Shown in pieces: positions 1 through 11,907 of a DNA stretch of 64,000 bases. Each line of letters opens with the position of its first letter. The stretch's first letter is position 1. A program made the position numbers and the translations under genes. The stretch is from Thermothelomyces thermophilus ATCC 42464. Lineage: Eukaryota > Ascomycota > Sordariomycetes > Sordariales > Chaetomiaceae. The DNA lies in assembly GCF_000226095.1 (NCBI RefSeq), contig NC_016472.1, forward strand, positions 9,982,001 to 10,046,000, read 5' to 3'. Below the pieces are notes generated by a model. That model made no database searches. It was not told the origin of the DNA and saw nothing but the letters and a program-made list of their open reading frames with translations.

Positions 1-39
1 GTTAGTGTCAGTTTGCCCACAGAGTTGGCGCTCGGTTAC

Positions 40-133
40 TTGCTGCTTCCTCCTCGGGATCGAACCTCTCCGGCTCGAGGTTTTCATAGTCGACCGCCGA
101 CTCTGGTTCGACCTGTACCTTGTCTTTGCTCAT
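40..133 (-). CDS. First exon of a gene running off the left edge
   Basis: On the minus strand an ATG at 133 opens a frame of 31 codons with an acidic, ordered composition (begins MSKDKVQVEPESAVDYENLE). It ends at a GTAACC donor at 39-38. Just inside the window edge, positions 1-15 read on the minus strand as a CTGAC/CTAAC branch-point context, so the acceptor and the rest of the gene should lie just beyond position 1. The reading frame itself stops soon after the donor, which fits an intron. I do not recognise the family from this short piece. The exon is inferred from composition and splice signals only. Confidence 0.5.
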
Positions 134-1306
134 TGTGCCGGCCTCTCTGTCCGGCGGGACCATTTGCAATCCGTGCTTTTCCAAGCAGGCTAACGCCGAT
201 GCGCAACACCGCAGCGGTTATTAGAGGCGGAGGGCGCAGTGGATCCAGTCAAGGGGATTCACAGTGACAGGGGTTAGACTTACCGGAAATACCTATCGTT
301 CCTGAAATGGAGGGGCATGCAACCGTGAAATTCGCACTCCATACTCGAGCAGCGTACGAACCTACGCAGTATGTAATTCGTTGAAATCAGCATAGCTACT
401 CACATAGTACCTACCCTACCTAGGTAGATCAAGTTCTCGGCGCTATGCACTTACATCTCAGTGGGCAAGGGAGGAAACAGACTCAAAATCAACAACCATG
501 AGCAACTTTTCTTATATGGAACCCTTGTACGGAGTAGGTACCTTACCTACGAAACGTACCTGGACAGGCTTGAGACGCGAAAAGTCGGCGCCGAGGGATC
601 ATATTTTGAGAGAATGGGAGCATGATTGGTTCCTTCCCTATCTTTATTTATCTGCAAGTCTCAGGCGAGTCTCAGCTATCAATTCCCAATAGGTACTCCG
701 TACAGAAGAAATCGACTTGATAATCGGTGCTGCCCCTCTCCCTGTCTTTTTCACCCTGAACAACTACTAATACATCCTTACATGTAATCCATACGGAATT
801 CTCTACGGACGTATACGGGTCACTTCGAGAATGAAAGCAAACGACTAGGGAGAGCTCCGGGCTATCTTCGAGTTTCACTGCCTACTCACACTAACCCATA
901 CCGGCGAGACTAGCAAGTAAAGTTCGTGCTTGGCGCGAGTACAGCACACTTTTAGGGCTTGCATTCATGAGAAAACTAGCACCGTGATTGCTCCACTGTG
1001 CATGGGCTTCCATTGTTCCTTTCGCTGTTTTCCAGTACATACAATACCGTAGTGTACATACAGGTACAGATTAATTTAGTTCCCCTCTTCGACCGACCCC
1101 GCGATCTCTGTTGAATAACAATAAGGAGGCGGGGTGAGTCAACAATCGTGGATCTGAAAACAACAGAACATCGATCTGTAGCCTGCGCAAAAGCTGGCGC
1201 CGGAAAAAAATCTGGGGAAACCACACTTGATCCGGTTTTCTATCAGTACTCTGCGCAACAACTCAACTCCTCAAATTTCCTTGCGCCGATTTCCCACAGG
1301 CAGAAA
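134..1306. other. Intergenic spacer with TACGGA/TACCTA motifs
   Basis: No convincing gene; the short frames here lack codon bias. It is the shared 5' region of the left-edge gene and the HAD phosphatase. It carries short GTACC-rich palindromic words around 405-425 and 528-560, and the motif TACGGAGTA in both orientations (529-537 and 694-702). Confidence 0.6.
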
Positions 1307-2351
1307 ATGGCTCCCAGAACCGAGTGAGTCCCATGTCCCTGAGCCAATGACCGACGTATGAGGCGGCTAACGACCGATTTCCAGTTTCCCGCCGGTCCGG
1401 GCCTGTCTCTTCGACATGGACGGCCTCCTCCTGGACACCGAAGATCTCTACACGCTCTGCATCAACCTGGTCCTGGAGAAGTACCAGCGCCCCAAACTGC
1501 CATGGAGCATCAAGGCCAAGCTCCAAGGCCGCCCGGGCCCCGCCGCCACCAAGCTCTTCCGCGAATGGGCCCAGCTGCCCATCAGCCAGGAGGAGTACCT
1601 CGAGGAGCTTCTCGCCCTGCAGATGAAGCACTTCCCTACGACCCAGCCCCTGCCGGGCGTGCCCGAGCTCCTCTCCAGCCTCGGCCGCACTCGCTACTGG
1701 GACCTCAAGAAGAATAAGGAGGCGACCACCTCCTCCTCCTCCTCCGCCGACGGCTCCGCCGCCACCGCCCCCAGCACCACGCCTCACCGGGTGCACATCG
1801 CCCTGGCGACGTCGTCGCACGAGTCCAACTTCCGCCTCAAGACGGACCACCTGCAGGAGCTCTTCTCCGTCTTCCCGACCGCCCGCCGCGTCCTCGGCGA
1901 CGACCCGCGCATCCCGCCCGGCCGGGGAAAGCCCCTGCCGGACATCTTCCTGGTGGCCCTCCGGACCATCAACGAGTCCCTGCCGCCGGGGGAGCGGCCG
2001 ATCAGGCCCGAGGAGTGCCTCGTCTTCGAGGACAGCGTGCCCGGGGTCGAGGCGGGCCGGCGCGCGGGCATGCGCGTCGTGTGGGTGCCGCACCCGAAGC
2101 TCAAGGAGGAGTACGCCGGGCGCGAGGCCGAGGTCCTGGCCGGCCGCACGGGCGAGGCGGGCGACGTGGACCCGCACCAGCTCGGCGAGATCGACGACGG
2201 CTGGGCCGAGTACCTGCCCTCGCTCGTCGGGTTCCCGTACGAGAAGTACGGCATCGTCGTGCCGCCCCCCGAGGTGGAGAAGGAGGAGTGCATGCTTGAG
2301 GGTGCTCAGGTGGCGGAGGGCGAGGTCATGCAGGTCGTGGGGACTGCGTGA
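1307..2351 (+). CDS. HAD-superfamily phosphatase (GS1/HDHD1-like)
   Basis: Predicted 327-residue cytosolic phosphatase of the beta-phosphoglucomutase/GS1 branch of the HAD superfamily. Exon 1 (1307-1323) encodes MAPRT plus part of an Asp codon. An intron at 1324-1384 (GTGAGT...CAG) joins it to 1385-2351. The splice gives FDMDGLLLDTED, so the catalytic motif I is complete, with both Asp residues in the DxDG pattern. Motif II is the Thr/Ser in ALATSSHESN, motif III the Lys in GRGKPLPDIF, and motif IV the acidic pair in CLVFEDSVPGVEAG. Relatives dephosphorylate small sugar or nucleoside phosphates such as pseudouridine 5'-phosphate; the substrate here is unknown. A Ser/Thr/Ala-rich insert of about 25 residues lies between the cap and motif II. 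Starting at the internal ATG at 1416 would remove part of motif I, so the spliced start is preferred. Confidence 0.88.
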
Positions 2352-2961
2352 GCGTAGAAGGCGACGAATTGGCCCGGAGGAGATTGCTGGGTGTGTTCTC
2401 AGGCACGATGAAGAGCGTAGAAGAATCTACGTTGCGGCCGTGACATGAAGTGGACCAACCAGACGGTGCTGACGATATGGACATTTTTTTTTTCCCTTCT
2501 ACATTTACAAGCATAGAGCCAAGCAAGTGTAAGATATGCGCGACCTTGTAGAGAAGTATAGACGAAATATTATCATCTGTTCCACACACACGCGTACTGT
2601 ACGGCACACGAGATAGAACAAGGGGATCAATCAAACGATGGCACACATACCCAGCCCGCCAGAGAAGCGTGAATCAAACATATTGGAGGAAGCATAAATT
2701 ATAGACATGCCATAAGAGATATATGTACATACTCTACCGAGCACTGACCTAGCCTAATTCACGCTCTAGGGGTATATGCGACAACCCTTCCGCTATGAAC
2801 CTCCGCCAAAGCCAAACGCCAAGCTGTTTAGATCGCTGGTAACAAAAAAAGGAAAGAAAGAAAAAAAACAGGCACGGTAGCTGGACGTAGTCCTCGATTT
2901 CAGGGCCCGAAATCCGTTCTTTCTCGAGAGGGCCTCATATTCGGTACCGGTGCACATACTA
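2352..2961. other. 3' spacer between convergent genes
   Basis: Convergent 3' ends of the phosphatase and the Zn2Cys6 regulator. It contains AT-rich stretches with A and T runs (2487-2497, 2846-2870) but no gene or structured element that I can support. Confidence 0.6.
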
Positions 2962-5715
2962 TCACCGCCCGCCCAACCTTGACAATCCGACGCCGGAAGG
3001 CAGTGGCGGCGCCAGAAGCCCCATCCCGCGCGCCGCCGCCCCCGCCGGCCCCGCCGGCCCGGGGCCCGAAGAAGCCGGACCGCCGGCTTCCCAGCCCCAG
3101 GTGCTCCGCAGGCTCTGGATGACCCTCCCGAGCTTCCAGCCGGTCTCGTGCTGGATGCGCTCCAGCACGGCGACGACCTCGTCCCGCTCGCGGCGGTCGA
3201 CCAGGGCGGCGCTGACGACGGCCAGGCTGCGGATGGCGACGGACACGACGCCGCGGTCGCGGGTGTGGGCGACGATGCCGCACACGTGGTGCGCGTGGTG
3301 CAGCTGCGACGCCCGGTTCTCGCGGCTGTCGCGCGGGTCGAGCGGGTTGACCTGCGCGAGCAGGCACATGGCCGTGTGGTAGAAGAGGCGGGCGAGCTTG
3401 GCCGAGGACTTGATCAGCCTGTTGTTTGTTATGTGCGCGTCAGTTACTGGTAAACGATGGTGATGGGTGTGCCGGGGGGTAAGAAGGGAAGAGAAGGGGA
3501 AAAAAGAAAAAAAGAAAAAAAGAAAAAAAGAAAAAAAGAAAAAAAGAAAAAAAGAAAAAAAGAAAAAAAGAAAAAAAAAAGAAAAAAAGAAAAAAAGAAA
3601 AAAAGGAAAAAAGAAAAAAAGAAAAAAAGAAAAAAAGAAAAAAAGAAAAAAAGAAAAAAAGAGGGGGAAACCAGATCAGTGGGTCGGTCGTTTGACGCAC
3701 CATACATTGGGAAAGAGAGACTTGGGCGACGGTCCGGGCGAGTACCCGTACGGGCGCATGGAGCGGGGGCAGCCGAGGTTCCAGGCGTTGCACATGTTCT
3801 GCAGGCGCCTCCACTCGGCGAAGCGGTTCTGCAGGCGGACCTGCTCGTCGTGCGGCGAGGGCTCCTGGAACTGCGGCGTGTTGGCGCGGAAGTTTGAGAC
3901 CTTGGCCATGATGTAAAAGATGCGTTGCACCCACAGCTCCTCCCGGCCGAGGTCGGCGCTGTCGGCGCTGTCGGCGCTGTCGTCGGCGGCAGGGTGGTGG
4001 CTCTCGGCCGGCGGTCGCGCGGGCCATGACACGTCGTCGCTCTCGGCCAGGCTGCGACCGCCGCTGCTCCGGCTGGCGCCCTCCAGAGTCGCAAAACTCA
4101 AGTCGAGCCCCCACTGGTCCGGGTCCCACGCGGTCGGCCAGCCAAAGGCGATGCAGCTGAGCACCTCCATGCCGACGTTGACCCAGAAACAGGCGGCGGC
4201 CAGGCCGGTCGAGGTGGCGTCCCAACCGCACGCGCGGATGAGGGCGCGGGTAGAGGCGATGCGACCCATGCGCTGGGTGGGCGAGTCGCTCATGAGGTGG
4301 TAGGCGTCCAGGGCGACGGCGGTGAGGGCGCAGTCGGCGGGGTCGCGATCGCGCTCTTGCTGGCTGCGCGACAGCTGAGTGGAGGCCATGTTGTAGTAGT
4401 AGTCGGCCTTGTCCCCGTCGTGCCGCCCTATTAGGGCCAGGTGTTTGGCACCACAGGCCAGCAAGGCGTTTAGCAGCATGGGTAGTCTGAGCGCCAGGTA
4501 TGGCACGACGTTGGCGAAGTGCTTGTCCTTGTCCAGGGCGTCCATCCAGATGGCCACCTCGTCGATGAAGACCTGCATGAGATGGATCTCTTCGTCTGCG
4601 CTCAAGTAGTCCCGCTCGTCCGTCGTGTTCTCGCTTGACGGCGTCATGAGCCCGGTCTGGATGCCAGAGTGCCGGTCTTGTTCGCCTCGCCCACCGGCTC
4701 GAAAGCCATGCGGCGCGGATCCAATCGGTTGGGAGGGAATCTGGAGGGTGATGTTCAAGCCATGGGGATTCCCATGGTTGGGCGAATGGTCAAAGTCTGG
4801 CTGCCGGACTGGGGGGAGTTGATCCGGTTGCTCGTGTGGAGGAGGAGGAGGAGGAGGAGGAGGAGGCTGGCCGACGTGATTAGGATGGTACTGATCTTGA
4901 ATACTCGAGCTAGCTGCGATGCTGTGGTTCCCGGGAGAAATCCCGCGTGTCGATTGGGAATCGGAGAGCTGGGCATGGCGGCTGGGTGCGTCTAGGTCAG
5001 ACTCCGGGGGCGTTTCGGCGACCTTGGGATAAAGTTCAAGGCCCCCCTTATACTCTGAGGCAATGGAACGCGACTCGTCCAGGATTTGGACTAGCGAATC
5101 TCGGTGTCAGCACGTCCGTCCGGCACCGACCATGACAGGTGAAAAGAAAAGAAAGAGTAAAGAGAGAGTCGTAGGTGACCAACCTGACCATTCTGCCGTC
5201 TGGGGCAGGCATGGCGGATCCCACTTCCTCATCTCGATCCAGTTTAGTCGTATACCGCGTCTGCATTCGCGGCTGCTCTTGCGGCAATTGTAACAATCCG
5301 GAACGCCTTCGTCGCACTTGAGATGGCGTTCCCGGCAGGTCAAGCATCCCGTCCGCACCCGCTTCGACTTGGCCGCCGCGGGGATCGCCGAAGCGGCCAC
5401 CTTCCCTCTGCCTCCTCCTCGGCCGACACTGCTGTCGTCGGCGGCCGCCCTCGTAGCTCCATGAACGGCTGGCGGGGGCGTAGTCTGGAAGTCTGGAACC
5501 AAGAACCGGCTCCTGTCAGCAAAGAAGCCTGCCGGCGTCTCGTGACTCCTGACTGGAAACAGTTGATGATGCTGGGCGCCGGTGGTGAGGTCACCGCTGG
5601 GTGTCGTGTATTCCTGGCTTCCATCTCTAACACGTACAAACGGCGGCTGTGTCTGGGCACGCAGACCGTTTGGCGGTTGACGGGAGCGCGGCCGAGGCCG
5701 GCGGGCAGAGTTCAT
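2962..5715 (-). CDS. Zn2Cys6 transcription factor with Fungal_trans_2-type domain
   Basis: Predicted 795-residue nuclear regulator in three exons: 5184-5715, 3701-5099 and 2962-3418. The start at 5715 has an AACATGA context. Residues around 130-160 carry the binuclear zinc cluster, [14 protein letters not shown] followed by [11 protein letters not shown], that is six cysteines in the usual CX2CX6CX6CX2CX6C arrangement. After the first intron (5100-5183) the frame continues with [15 protein letters not shown], then a ten-proline run from a CCT repeat at about 4832-4861. The C-terminal half has the conserved run [20 protein letters not shown] and later [13 protein letters not shown], typical of PF11951 regulators. 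The second intron (3419-3700, 282 nt) is very long for this window because it holds a tandem A-rich array. It joins SLFPNVW to [17 protein letters not shown]. Target genes are unknown. Confidence 0.85.
3500..3660. repeat. Tandem (seven A + G) array inside an intron
   Basis: About twenty copies of an 8-nt unit of seven A and one G on the plus strand, with one longer A run and one GG variant near the middle. It lies wholly inside the second intron of the minus-strand Zn2Cys6 gene, so in the transcript it is a long array of C plus seven U. It opens frames in all directions that encode only Lys/Arg or Phe; these are artefacts. Confidence 0.95.
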
Positions 5716-7075
5716 GTTGCCGTGGTGCCCCCCTCTGACGCCCAGACGAGAGAGAGAGAGAGAGGGACCTGCCAACTCTCGACAACACCAAGAAACAGAC
5801 CAAGAGACAACTTGGTCAAGCGCAGCCCAAAATCGAAGCCCGCAACGACGAACAATCGACAGGGGCGCGCAGGTTCAAGTCGGACGAAGCCGTCCCATGG
5901 GTCCGAGGCCCAAAATGGTACGGCTGCTTTCCATGGGTTCTAGCCAGCGCCCAATGTCTCTGTTCAGCGGTGTCTCGACCCCCCTAAAAGTGACACCGAA
6001 TCCAGAGTCTAACAGGCGGCCCCCCCTTTTGGGGGATGGGGATTTGGGAAACGCTGTGCGAGCCGCGAGTGTTTCAGGCAATTGGTCGAAACAACGGCCG
6101 AACATTCCGCGATCAAGAACACCCCAGCTTCCCCACGTCGACACACACACAACACACACGCCTGGGCCCGGGTACTAGGTAGGGATGACGGCCTTGCGTG
6201 ATCCAATCCGGGTTGCGACCCGGCGCGTCGAGATGCGGATGGCGAAACTCGTGGTTCGGGACGCGGTGGTACCAGTTCGCCCACGCGGAGCGGCAGGAGG
6301 TATCATCCATCCGTCCTGCGTGGTCTGGGCACGAGCGGGTCAGGAGGAGAATTGCAGCTTGATTCGCGGGATGAAGCAGCAGTGTCGCAGCGCTACAAGG
6401 GCCGTTGAAACGGAACGGGGTTGGTGCGCGCAGTGCTGCGTAAACATGTTACCAGTACGGAGAAGCATACGTCACATTCTCTATGTAGTCTAGTTATACG
6501 GTATCAAGCTTTGTTTGGATTTTGTTTTGTTTCGTTTCGTTTCTCTTTTCCTAATTATAGTCTCTACCTTCTCTGCTTCTGAGCCCCTCCGAGAAGAGTA
6601 TGGAGAACTTCTGTTCGCCTCTGCTCCACCTTCCTCACGAATCACAATCCAAATGTCAATTGGCTTAGCGACAACCCCATACAATACGTTCATACAAGAA
6701 GAGCGTACTGTGTAAAGGGAGCGGTGTTGAAGGTACCTTGCTAATAACCCTACGAAACGGGGCCCCCAGGTGGCCCCTGCTATTCATATAACTACTGTTG
6801 CACTCCGGAGAATTCTGTGAGGCACCACAATAGGTACAGTACCTTACAGTACGGTACCTACTCGTTTCGGCATCTCTGTATTTTCTGGCCTCGCTTCTGC
6901 TTCCCAGGCATTGAAATTGTTTCACGTAACCTCTATCGATACGAAGCAATTGAATCACCAACGCCCACTGCTTCAACTGCCTCCGGGGCCAACATGTCCT
7001 GACCAGTCATTGTGTCCAAGAGAAGAGAAAAAGGAAATAAAAAATATATCAAAATAAAATCAACAACAACAAAAA
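5716..7075. other. Divergent promoter region between regulator and ASA1
   Basis: 1.36 kb between the starts of two divergent genes, with no convincing ORF. It holds a short GA repeat (5750-5763), a CAC/ACA-rich patch (6139-6160), a TACGGAG word at 6456 and a cluster of overlapping GTAC palindromes at 6834-6862. The last 60 bases before ASA1 are A-rich, as in many fungal 5' leaders. Confidence 0.6.
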
Positions 7076-7666
7076 ATGGCGACCGATGGGCGGCCAGCGC
7101 AGCCCGAGTCGATTCTGCGCGGACACAAGGCGCAGGTGCATGTGGCCGCCTTCGTGCGCTCCAACGACCGCCTCGTAACAGGCGATGCAGATGGCTTCGT
7201 CGTCGCTTGGGATCTCACAATTATGCGGCCCCGCGCGGTATGGCAGGCCCACAGGAACGCCATATTAGGCATCGCCGGCTGGGGGGAAGACCGGCTGATC
7301 ACGTAGGTCGATATCGGCGCCTGTAGGTCCCGCAAGCGAACGAGAGAGACCAGAGGCTGAGACTCATTCTTCCCACTGGTAGCCACGGGCGCGACAACAA
7401 ACTCATAGTCTGGAAGTTTTCCGCAGAAGAAGAGAGCCGGCTGAGCACCAAGTTGCCCTTGGACACGACACCAGAGCCCCGACCCCAGCCATGGATCCTG
7501 CACATGCTCGAGGTGAACACCATGAATTTCTGCTCGTTTGCCCATTGCCCCGCCTCCCCGGGACCGGGTGCGAGTCCGAGTGGTTCATCATCATCAGAGA
7601 TCTTCGTTGCAGTGCCGAACACGCTGGCGTCCGAGGCCGTGAGTTATCTTTACCCCAACCCAACCC

Positions 7667-7711
<45 letters not shown>

Positions 7712-8834
7712 CCATCCTTGTTCCGAAGCTGCGGCTGACCCATGCCCGCGGTCCCAGATTGATATCTTTCACCTGCCCTCGCAAGTACGGCGGCACACGG
7801 TCAAGCTGGGCGACAAGAACGGCATGGTCATGGCCCTGGCGATATTCTACCGCGGGCACGACCTGACTCTTGTGGCCGGCTACGAAAACGGCAAGGCGAT
7901 GGTGGCCCAGCTCACCCACCACGGCGACTGGTCCGTCAGGTACCAGGCGAGCTGCCATTCCCAGCCAGTCCTGTCCCTCGACGTGTCTCCCGGCAGGGAC
8001 TTCTTCCTCACATCCAGCGCCGACGCCATCATCGCCAAGCACCCCCTCCCTTCATCACCCCAACCGGCCACCCAGCAGCTCTCCTCACCCCAGCCAGACC
8101 CCGCTCCCGGGACTCCGCCGCCGCCAACCAGCGACAACCGCCCCGATCCCGCCTCCGGGCCCTCCACTACCGCGCAAAGAGGGAACCCAAGCAAGTCGCT
8201 CCTCACGGCGGCCCTGTCCGGCGCGGGGCCGCCTTCCTCTTCCTCCTCCTCCTCCCACCAGCCGATACACACCACCACGGTCCACCGGCCCGGCGAGCTG
8301 CCGGCCCAGCAGCCGATCAAGACGGTCAACACGAGGCACGCGGGCCAGCAGTCCCTCCGGATCCGCTCCGACGGCCGCGTCTTCGCCACCGCCGGCTGGG
8401 ACGCCCGGGTGCGCGTGTACTCGGCCAAGACGCTCGCCGAGGTGGCCGTCTTGAAGTGGCACGCCGCCGGCTGCTACGCTACCGCCTTCGCGTCGCTCGA
8501 TAATCCGGCCGCGCAGGTTGGGGAGGGGGAGGGGGAAAGGGAGGGGAAGGGGAAGGGGAAGGGGAAGGAGGAGGAGGAGGAGAGCGAGACGCCGACGCGA
8601 CAGGAAGAAGGTGGCGGCGAGGGCGGGGGACCCCGGAAACGGCTGCTGCTCGAGGGAAGAGAGCCGGACGACGACGAGCATGAGGGCGGGACAGATGAGG
8701 GAAAGGAAGTGGCGGTGGTGCCGAAGCTCGTCGACGTGACGGTGCGGGATAGACGAGTTCAGCAGGCGAGGAGGGCCCATTGGCTGGCTGCCGGGAGCAA
8801 AGACGGGAAGGTTAGTCTGTGGGACGTGTTCTAG
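7076..8834 (+). CDS. ASA1: ASTRA-associated WD40 protein Asa1
   Basis: Predicted 519-residue WD40 protein matching the Asa1 family, a component of the ASTRA complex linked to PIKK/TTT and chromatin functions. There are three exons: 7076-7302, 7383-7638 and 7758-8834. The first splice rebuilds [16 protein letters not shown] and the second [16 protein letters not shown], both well conserved in the family. WD-like segments are seen at the N-terminus ([22 protein letters not shown]) and C-terminus ([34 protein letters not shown]). Two low-complexity inserts interrupt the propeller: a Pro/Ser/Thr-rich one near 8040-8270 and a Gly/Glu/Lys-rich one near 8515-8700. The second intron contains a CA microsatellite. 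The start is the ATG at 7076 after an A-rich leader. Confidence 0.85.
7668..7710. repeat. (CA)n microsatellite in ASA1 intron 2
   Basis: Uninterrupted dinucleotide repeat of about 21 units, between the donor at 7639 and the acceptor at 7757. Confidence 0.95.
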
Positions 8835-9184
8835 ACGACGCAAAGACATTGAACAATAAATGCGCCGGGCTATGGATTTCTCTGCCCCCCTTGATGCTTC
8901 TTCGGGCAGACAGATAGACAACGGAGGCGTGCCACCGGGCAGTATACCACGTAGGGCATCGCAAGACCTAGGCCCCAAACAAAGTTTAGTGCCGGGCCCT
9001 CATATACAACGTACTAGTGTACAACAACATGCAAAACGATATTCTTCCCCCCCCTCCCCCCCCCCCCCCCCAAAAAAAAAAAAAAGGTATGGTATTCTCA
9101 CCAGCCCCGCAACTCCTTCCAGTCGCTACGGCCAGATATCCGACAAAGCCTCGCCCACCCGCGTCGCAAACAAAATAAGAGACT
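8835..9184. other. Short 3' spacer with C and A homopolymer runs
   Basis: Convergent 3' ends of ASA1 and the acyltransferase. At 9047-9085 a C-rich run is followed directly by 14 As. No gene is seen. Confidence 0.6.
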
Positions 9185-11907
9185 CTACAGATGTGCCCTC
9201 CCCTCTAACCTCCTCCGCCTCTTCTGCTCCATGACACTCCGGCTCAGGCTCCTCTCGTCCTCCCTGCTCAGCCTCGCTGGCGCAGCCGCTTTTCCTTTGC
9301 CCTTGCCCTCCTCCCCGCTGATGGCTTCCTCAAACAGCTTCCGCCCCAGCGCATCTGTGAGCCCCACCACGCGTGTGCTGACCGTCGCCCCGTCCCGCCG
9401 ATTCTTGCCCTCGCGCCGGCTCGAGGCGATCTTCTCGGTGAAGTCCCACAGCCGGCCCGACGCCAGCAGCTGGCCCGTCTTCTCGTCCCTCCCCGGCCGC
9501 CACTCGGGCGCGACGCGCAGCCGCGGCGGGATACGCGTGTCCTTGGACTTGACGACTTGTATGATACCTTCCTCTTCAAAGCGCTGGTACGAGTTCTTGA
9601 GCGTCTCTTTGTTGACCGCCTCGAAGTAGGAGAGATCGCCTTGGTGATACAGGGTTTTCCCGAGCTACATGCACACACACACAAAAAAAGGTATGTTAGA
9701 GATTCAGATCTCCTTTTTTTTGGGGGGAGGGGGGGGAGGGTCTTGGAAGTGAGGGGAGCGTACCAGCTGCGCGCTCTCTTGCGCCTTGGATACCTGTACC
9801 CAAATATCATCTTTTGTTCCAACCGGCGGCGTCAGACCCATGAGAGAGACGGCGGCCAGCCAGCTGGCCTCGATGAAAGGCCAGATCAAGAAGCAGTAAA
9901 AGTCGTAATTCTCTCGCCCGGCAGCTCGTTCGGCGTCGGAGAGGCCGACCTTGGTGATGTTTCCTTCTTCGTCCCGCTCGATGTGGATGACATTGTCTGC
10001 TTCGAGCCCGAGAAGGGTCCTCTCCAGATTGGTGGCGAGGCCCTCGCCCGAGTAGATGAACTCGCCGCGGAAGAGCGATGAGAGAAACAGGACTTGGTCG
10101 TGTAGGTCCTGGTAAGGGATGTCCTGAATCGGGGGCCCGCCACCCCGCTTCACCCTTGTGTAGAGCGCCGCGGCCACCAGGGCTTCCGAGATGAAGAGGT
10201 GAATGGTCATGTTGCGATAGAAGGACAGCTGGAAGCGGTCAACGGCGTAGTACGTCGGCTCTGCGAGGCCCTCGACAACGCCCACCAGGTCCTTGCCGAG
10301 CACGTCTAGACCACGCTCGATGACATCGGGGAGCGGCGCATTGCCAAAGTGGGCAACACGCCCGCCCTTGGCTCGTATCCTGTCTGTCAACCACTCGACA
10401 CGCCGGATGAGCTCGGTCCTTCCGACGCCGCGACCACGCAGAGTTAGTAGGACCGTCCCGATCAGGGCCGTGGGCATCACCACCGACACGGCGTTGATGT
10501 CAGCGAGCACCTTGTAGCCAAGAGTTCGTAGGAGTTTCTGACGACGCGCCTGGTTCTTGGTGTCCCTCCAGTCAATGTTGATGGGCGGCGGCATCTTGTA
10601 AATTCTCAGAAGCTGCTCGTTGATGAAACCACGCAGACTCCAGGGCTCGTGAAACCGCACGTCGACTCTCCCCAGCCGAAGGGAAAGCACGCTAGACCCG
10701 CCCGTGAGGAAGTCGGCCAGGTTTTCCTTCTTCTTTGGCACGCCCAGCAGTTCGGTAACGTAGCCTTCGGTCTCGATGACCTTGTCGTACTGGGTACTGA
10801 CGGGGCAGATGATGGCGTCCTCGACGCGGCCTGACAAGAGGCTGTCGAGGACAAAGTTGAGAATGCCAAACTTCGGGGGCAGCAGCTTGCCCGTCCGTGA
10901 GCGACCCCCTTCGATGAAACACTCGAGGTTGTAACCGCCTTGGAGCAAGACGTCGATGTAGGTCTGCACCAAGGTCGAGTAGAGTTGGTCGTCACCGAAG
11001 GACCTGCGGATGTACATGGCTCCTGGGGGAACGATGAGCATCCTCCGAGCAGCACGAACGGAGAATCCAAGAAGCGGGGGCTTACCGGCATGCTGTAAGA
11101 AACTCCCGACGATGGGGAAGTTGAGATTGTCTCCAGCTACCACGACGGGCAGTGCCAACCCCAGCCTGTAGCAGAGCAGCTGCATCGAGACGTAGTCGAC
11201 GTGCGACCTGTGGCACGGCAGGAAGATGATGCTTTGCTTCTTCCTCGCCGCCTCCTCGGCCACCCTCCGCAGCCGCAGCACCTCCTCGCTCGACACGTGA
11301 ATGCCCTGATGATACGCCCTGAGCAGCAACTGAGTCACCAGGTAATACGCGCCCCTGATGAACGGTTTGCTGTCGAACTTGCATATCATCTTGTCCGTCA
11401 GGTTCTCGGCCACCTCCTGTAGGGCCTGAACGAGAACGGCGCGGCGCTGGGCCTTCTTCACGACGAAGTCCCGGTCGTCCGGATTGAGCAAGCCCTGTTT
11501 CTCCTCGACGGCGACTCGCATGTCGGCCAGCTGGGCAATCTTGGTCTGCAGCAGCGTCGCCGACATGATCTGGCTCTTAATGTGCTCCGAGAAGCCCGAG
11601 TAGAAGATGGGCTGGCCAAGGACGTGGTCGTAGGCACGCCAGCCAGTGCCGGAGACATAGAGGGACACCTCACGAAGGAAGCTGGCACGTCAGTCAGGGA
11701 AGAGGTTGGGATCGAGACGGCATAGGGTGATGACGGCTTTAGTTACCGTAACGGTTCGGAGCGGAAGCGGGCCATGTTCTTCATGAGAGCCTCCTCCTTC
11801 CCATCCTCAGGGAGGGCCGGCTCGACATAACCGCTGGGCTGGAGGGTGATGCGGTCGCCCAGGATGCGCAAGTCGGGCGCCGAGTCATGGCGGTCGTCCG
11901 GGGCCAT
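9185..11907 (-). CDS. Glycerol-3-phosphate / DHAP acyltransferase, PlsB-GNPAT type
   Basis: Predicted 852-residue acyltransferase for the first step of glycerolipid or ether-lipid synthesis. Exons are 11747-11907, 9764-11681 and 9185-9664; introns are 65 and 99 nt. The splices give SEPLRFLREVSLYVSGTGW and SAQLLGKTLYHQGDLSYF. The acyltransferase motifs are in order: LPCHRSHVDYVSM (catalytic HX4D), GAMYIRRSFGDD, FIEGGRSRTGKLLPPKFG and ICPVSTQYDKV. This is the PlsB/GNPAT branch, not the yeast Sct1/Gpt2 branch, so a peroxisomal or mitochondrial DHAP/G3P enzyme is plausible. The start at 11907 (GACATGG) is my choice; an in-frame opening further upstream lacks an ATG. The Lys/Arg-rich C-terminus (EQKRRRRLEGRAHL) has no clear targeting signal. 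Confidence 0.85.

Noticed and set aside
1263-2177. 304-codon minus-strand frame
   Set aside because: It overlaps the phosphatase gene antiparallel and is Gly/Ala/Arg-rich, the usual shadow of a GC-rich coding strand; no domain.
3440-4231. Frames rich in Phe or Lys/Arg across 3460-3670
   Set aside because: They translate the A7G array; the array lies in an intron of the regulator gene.
8085-8978. 297-codon minus-strand frame
   Set aside because: Shadow of ASA1 exon 3 including its low-complexity repeats.
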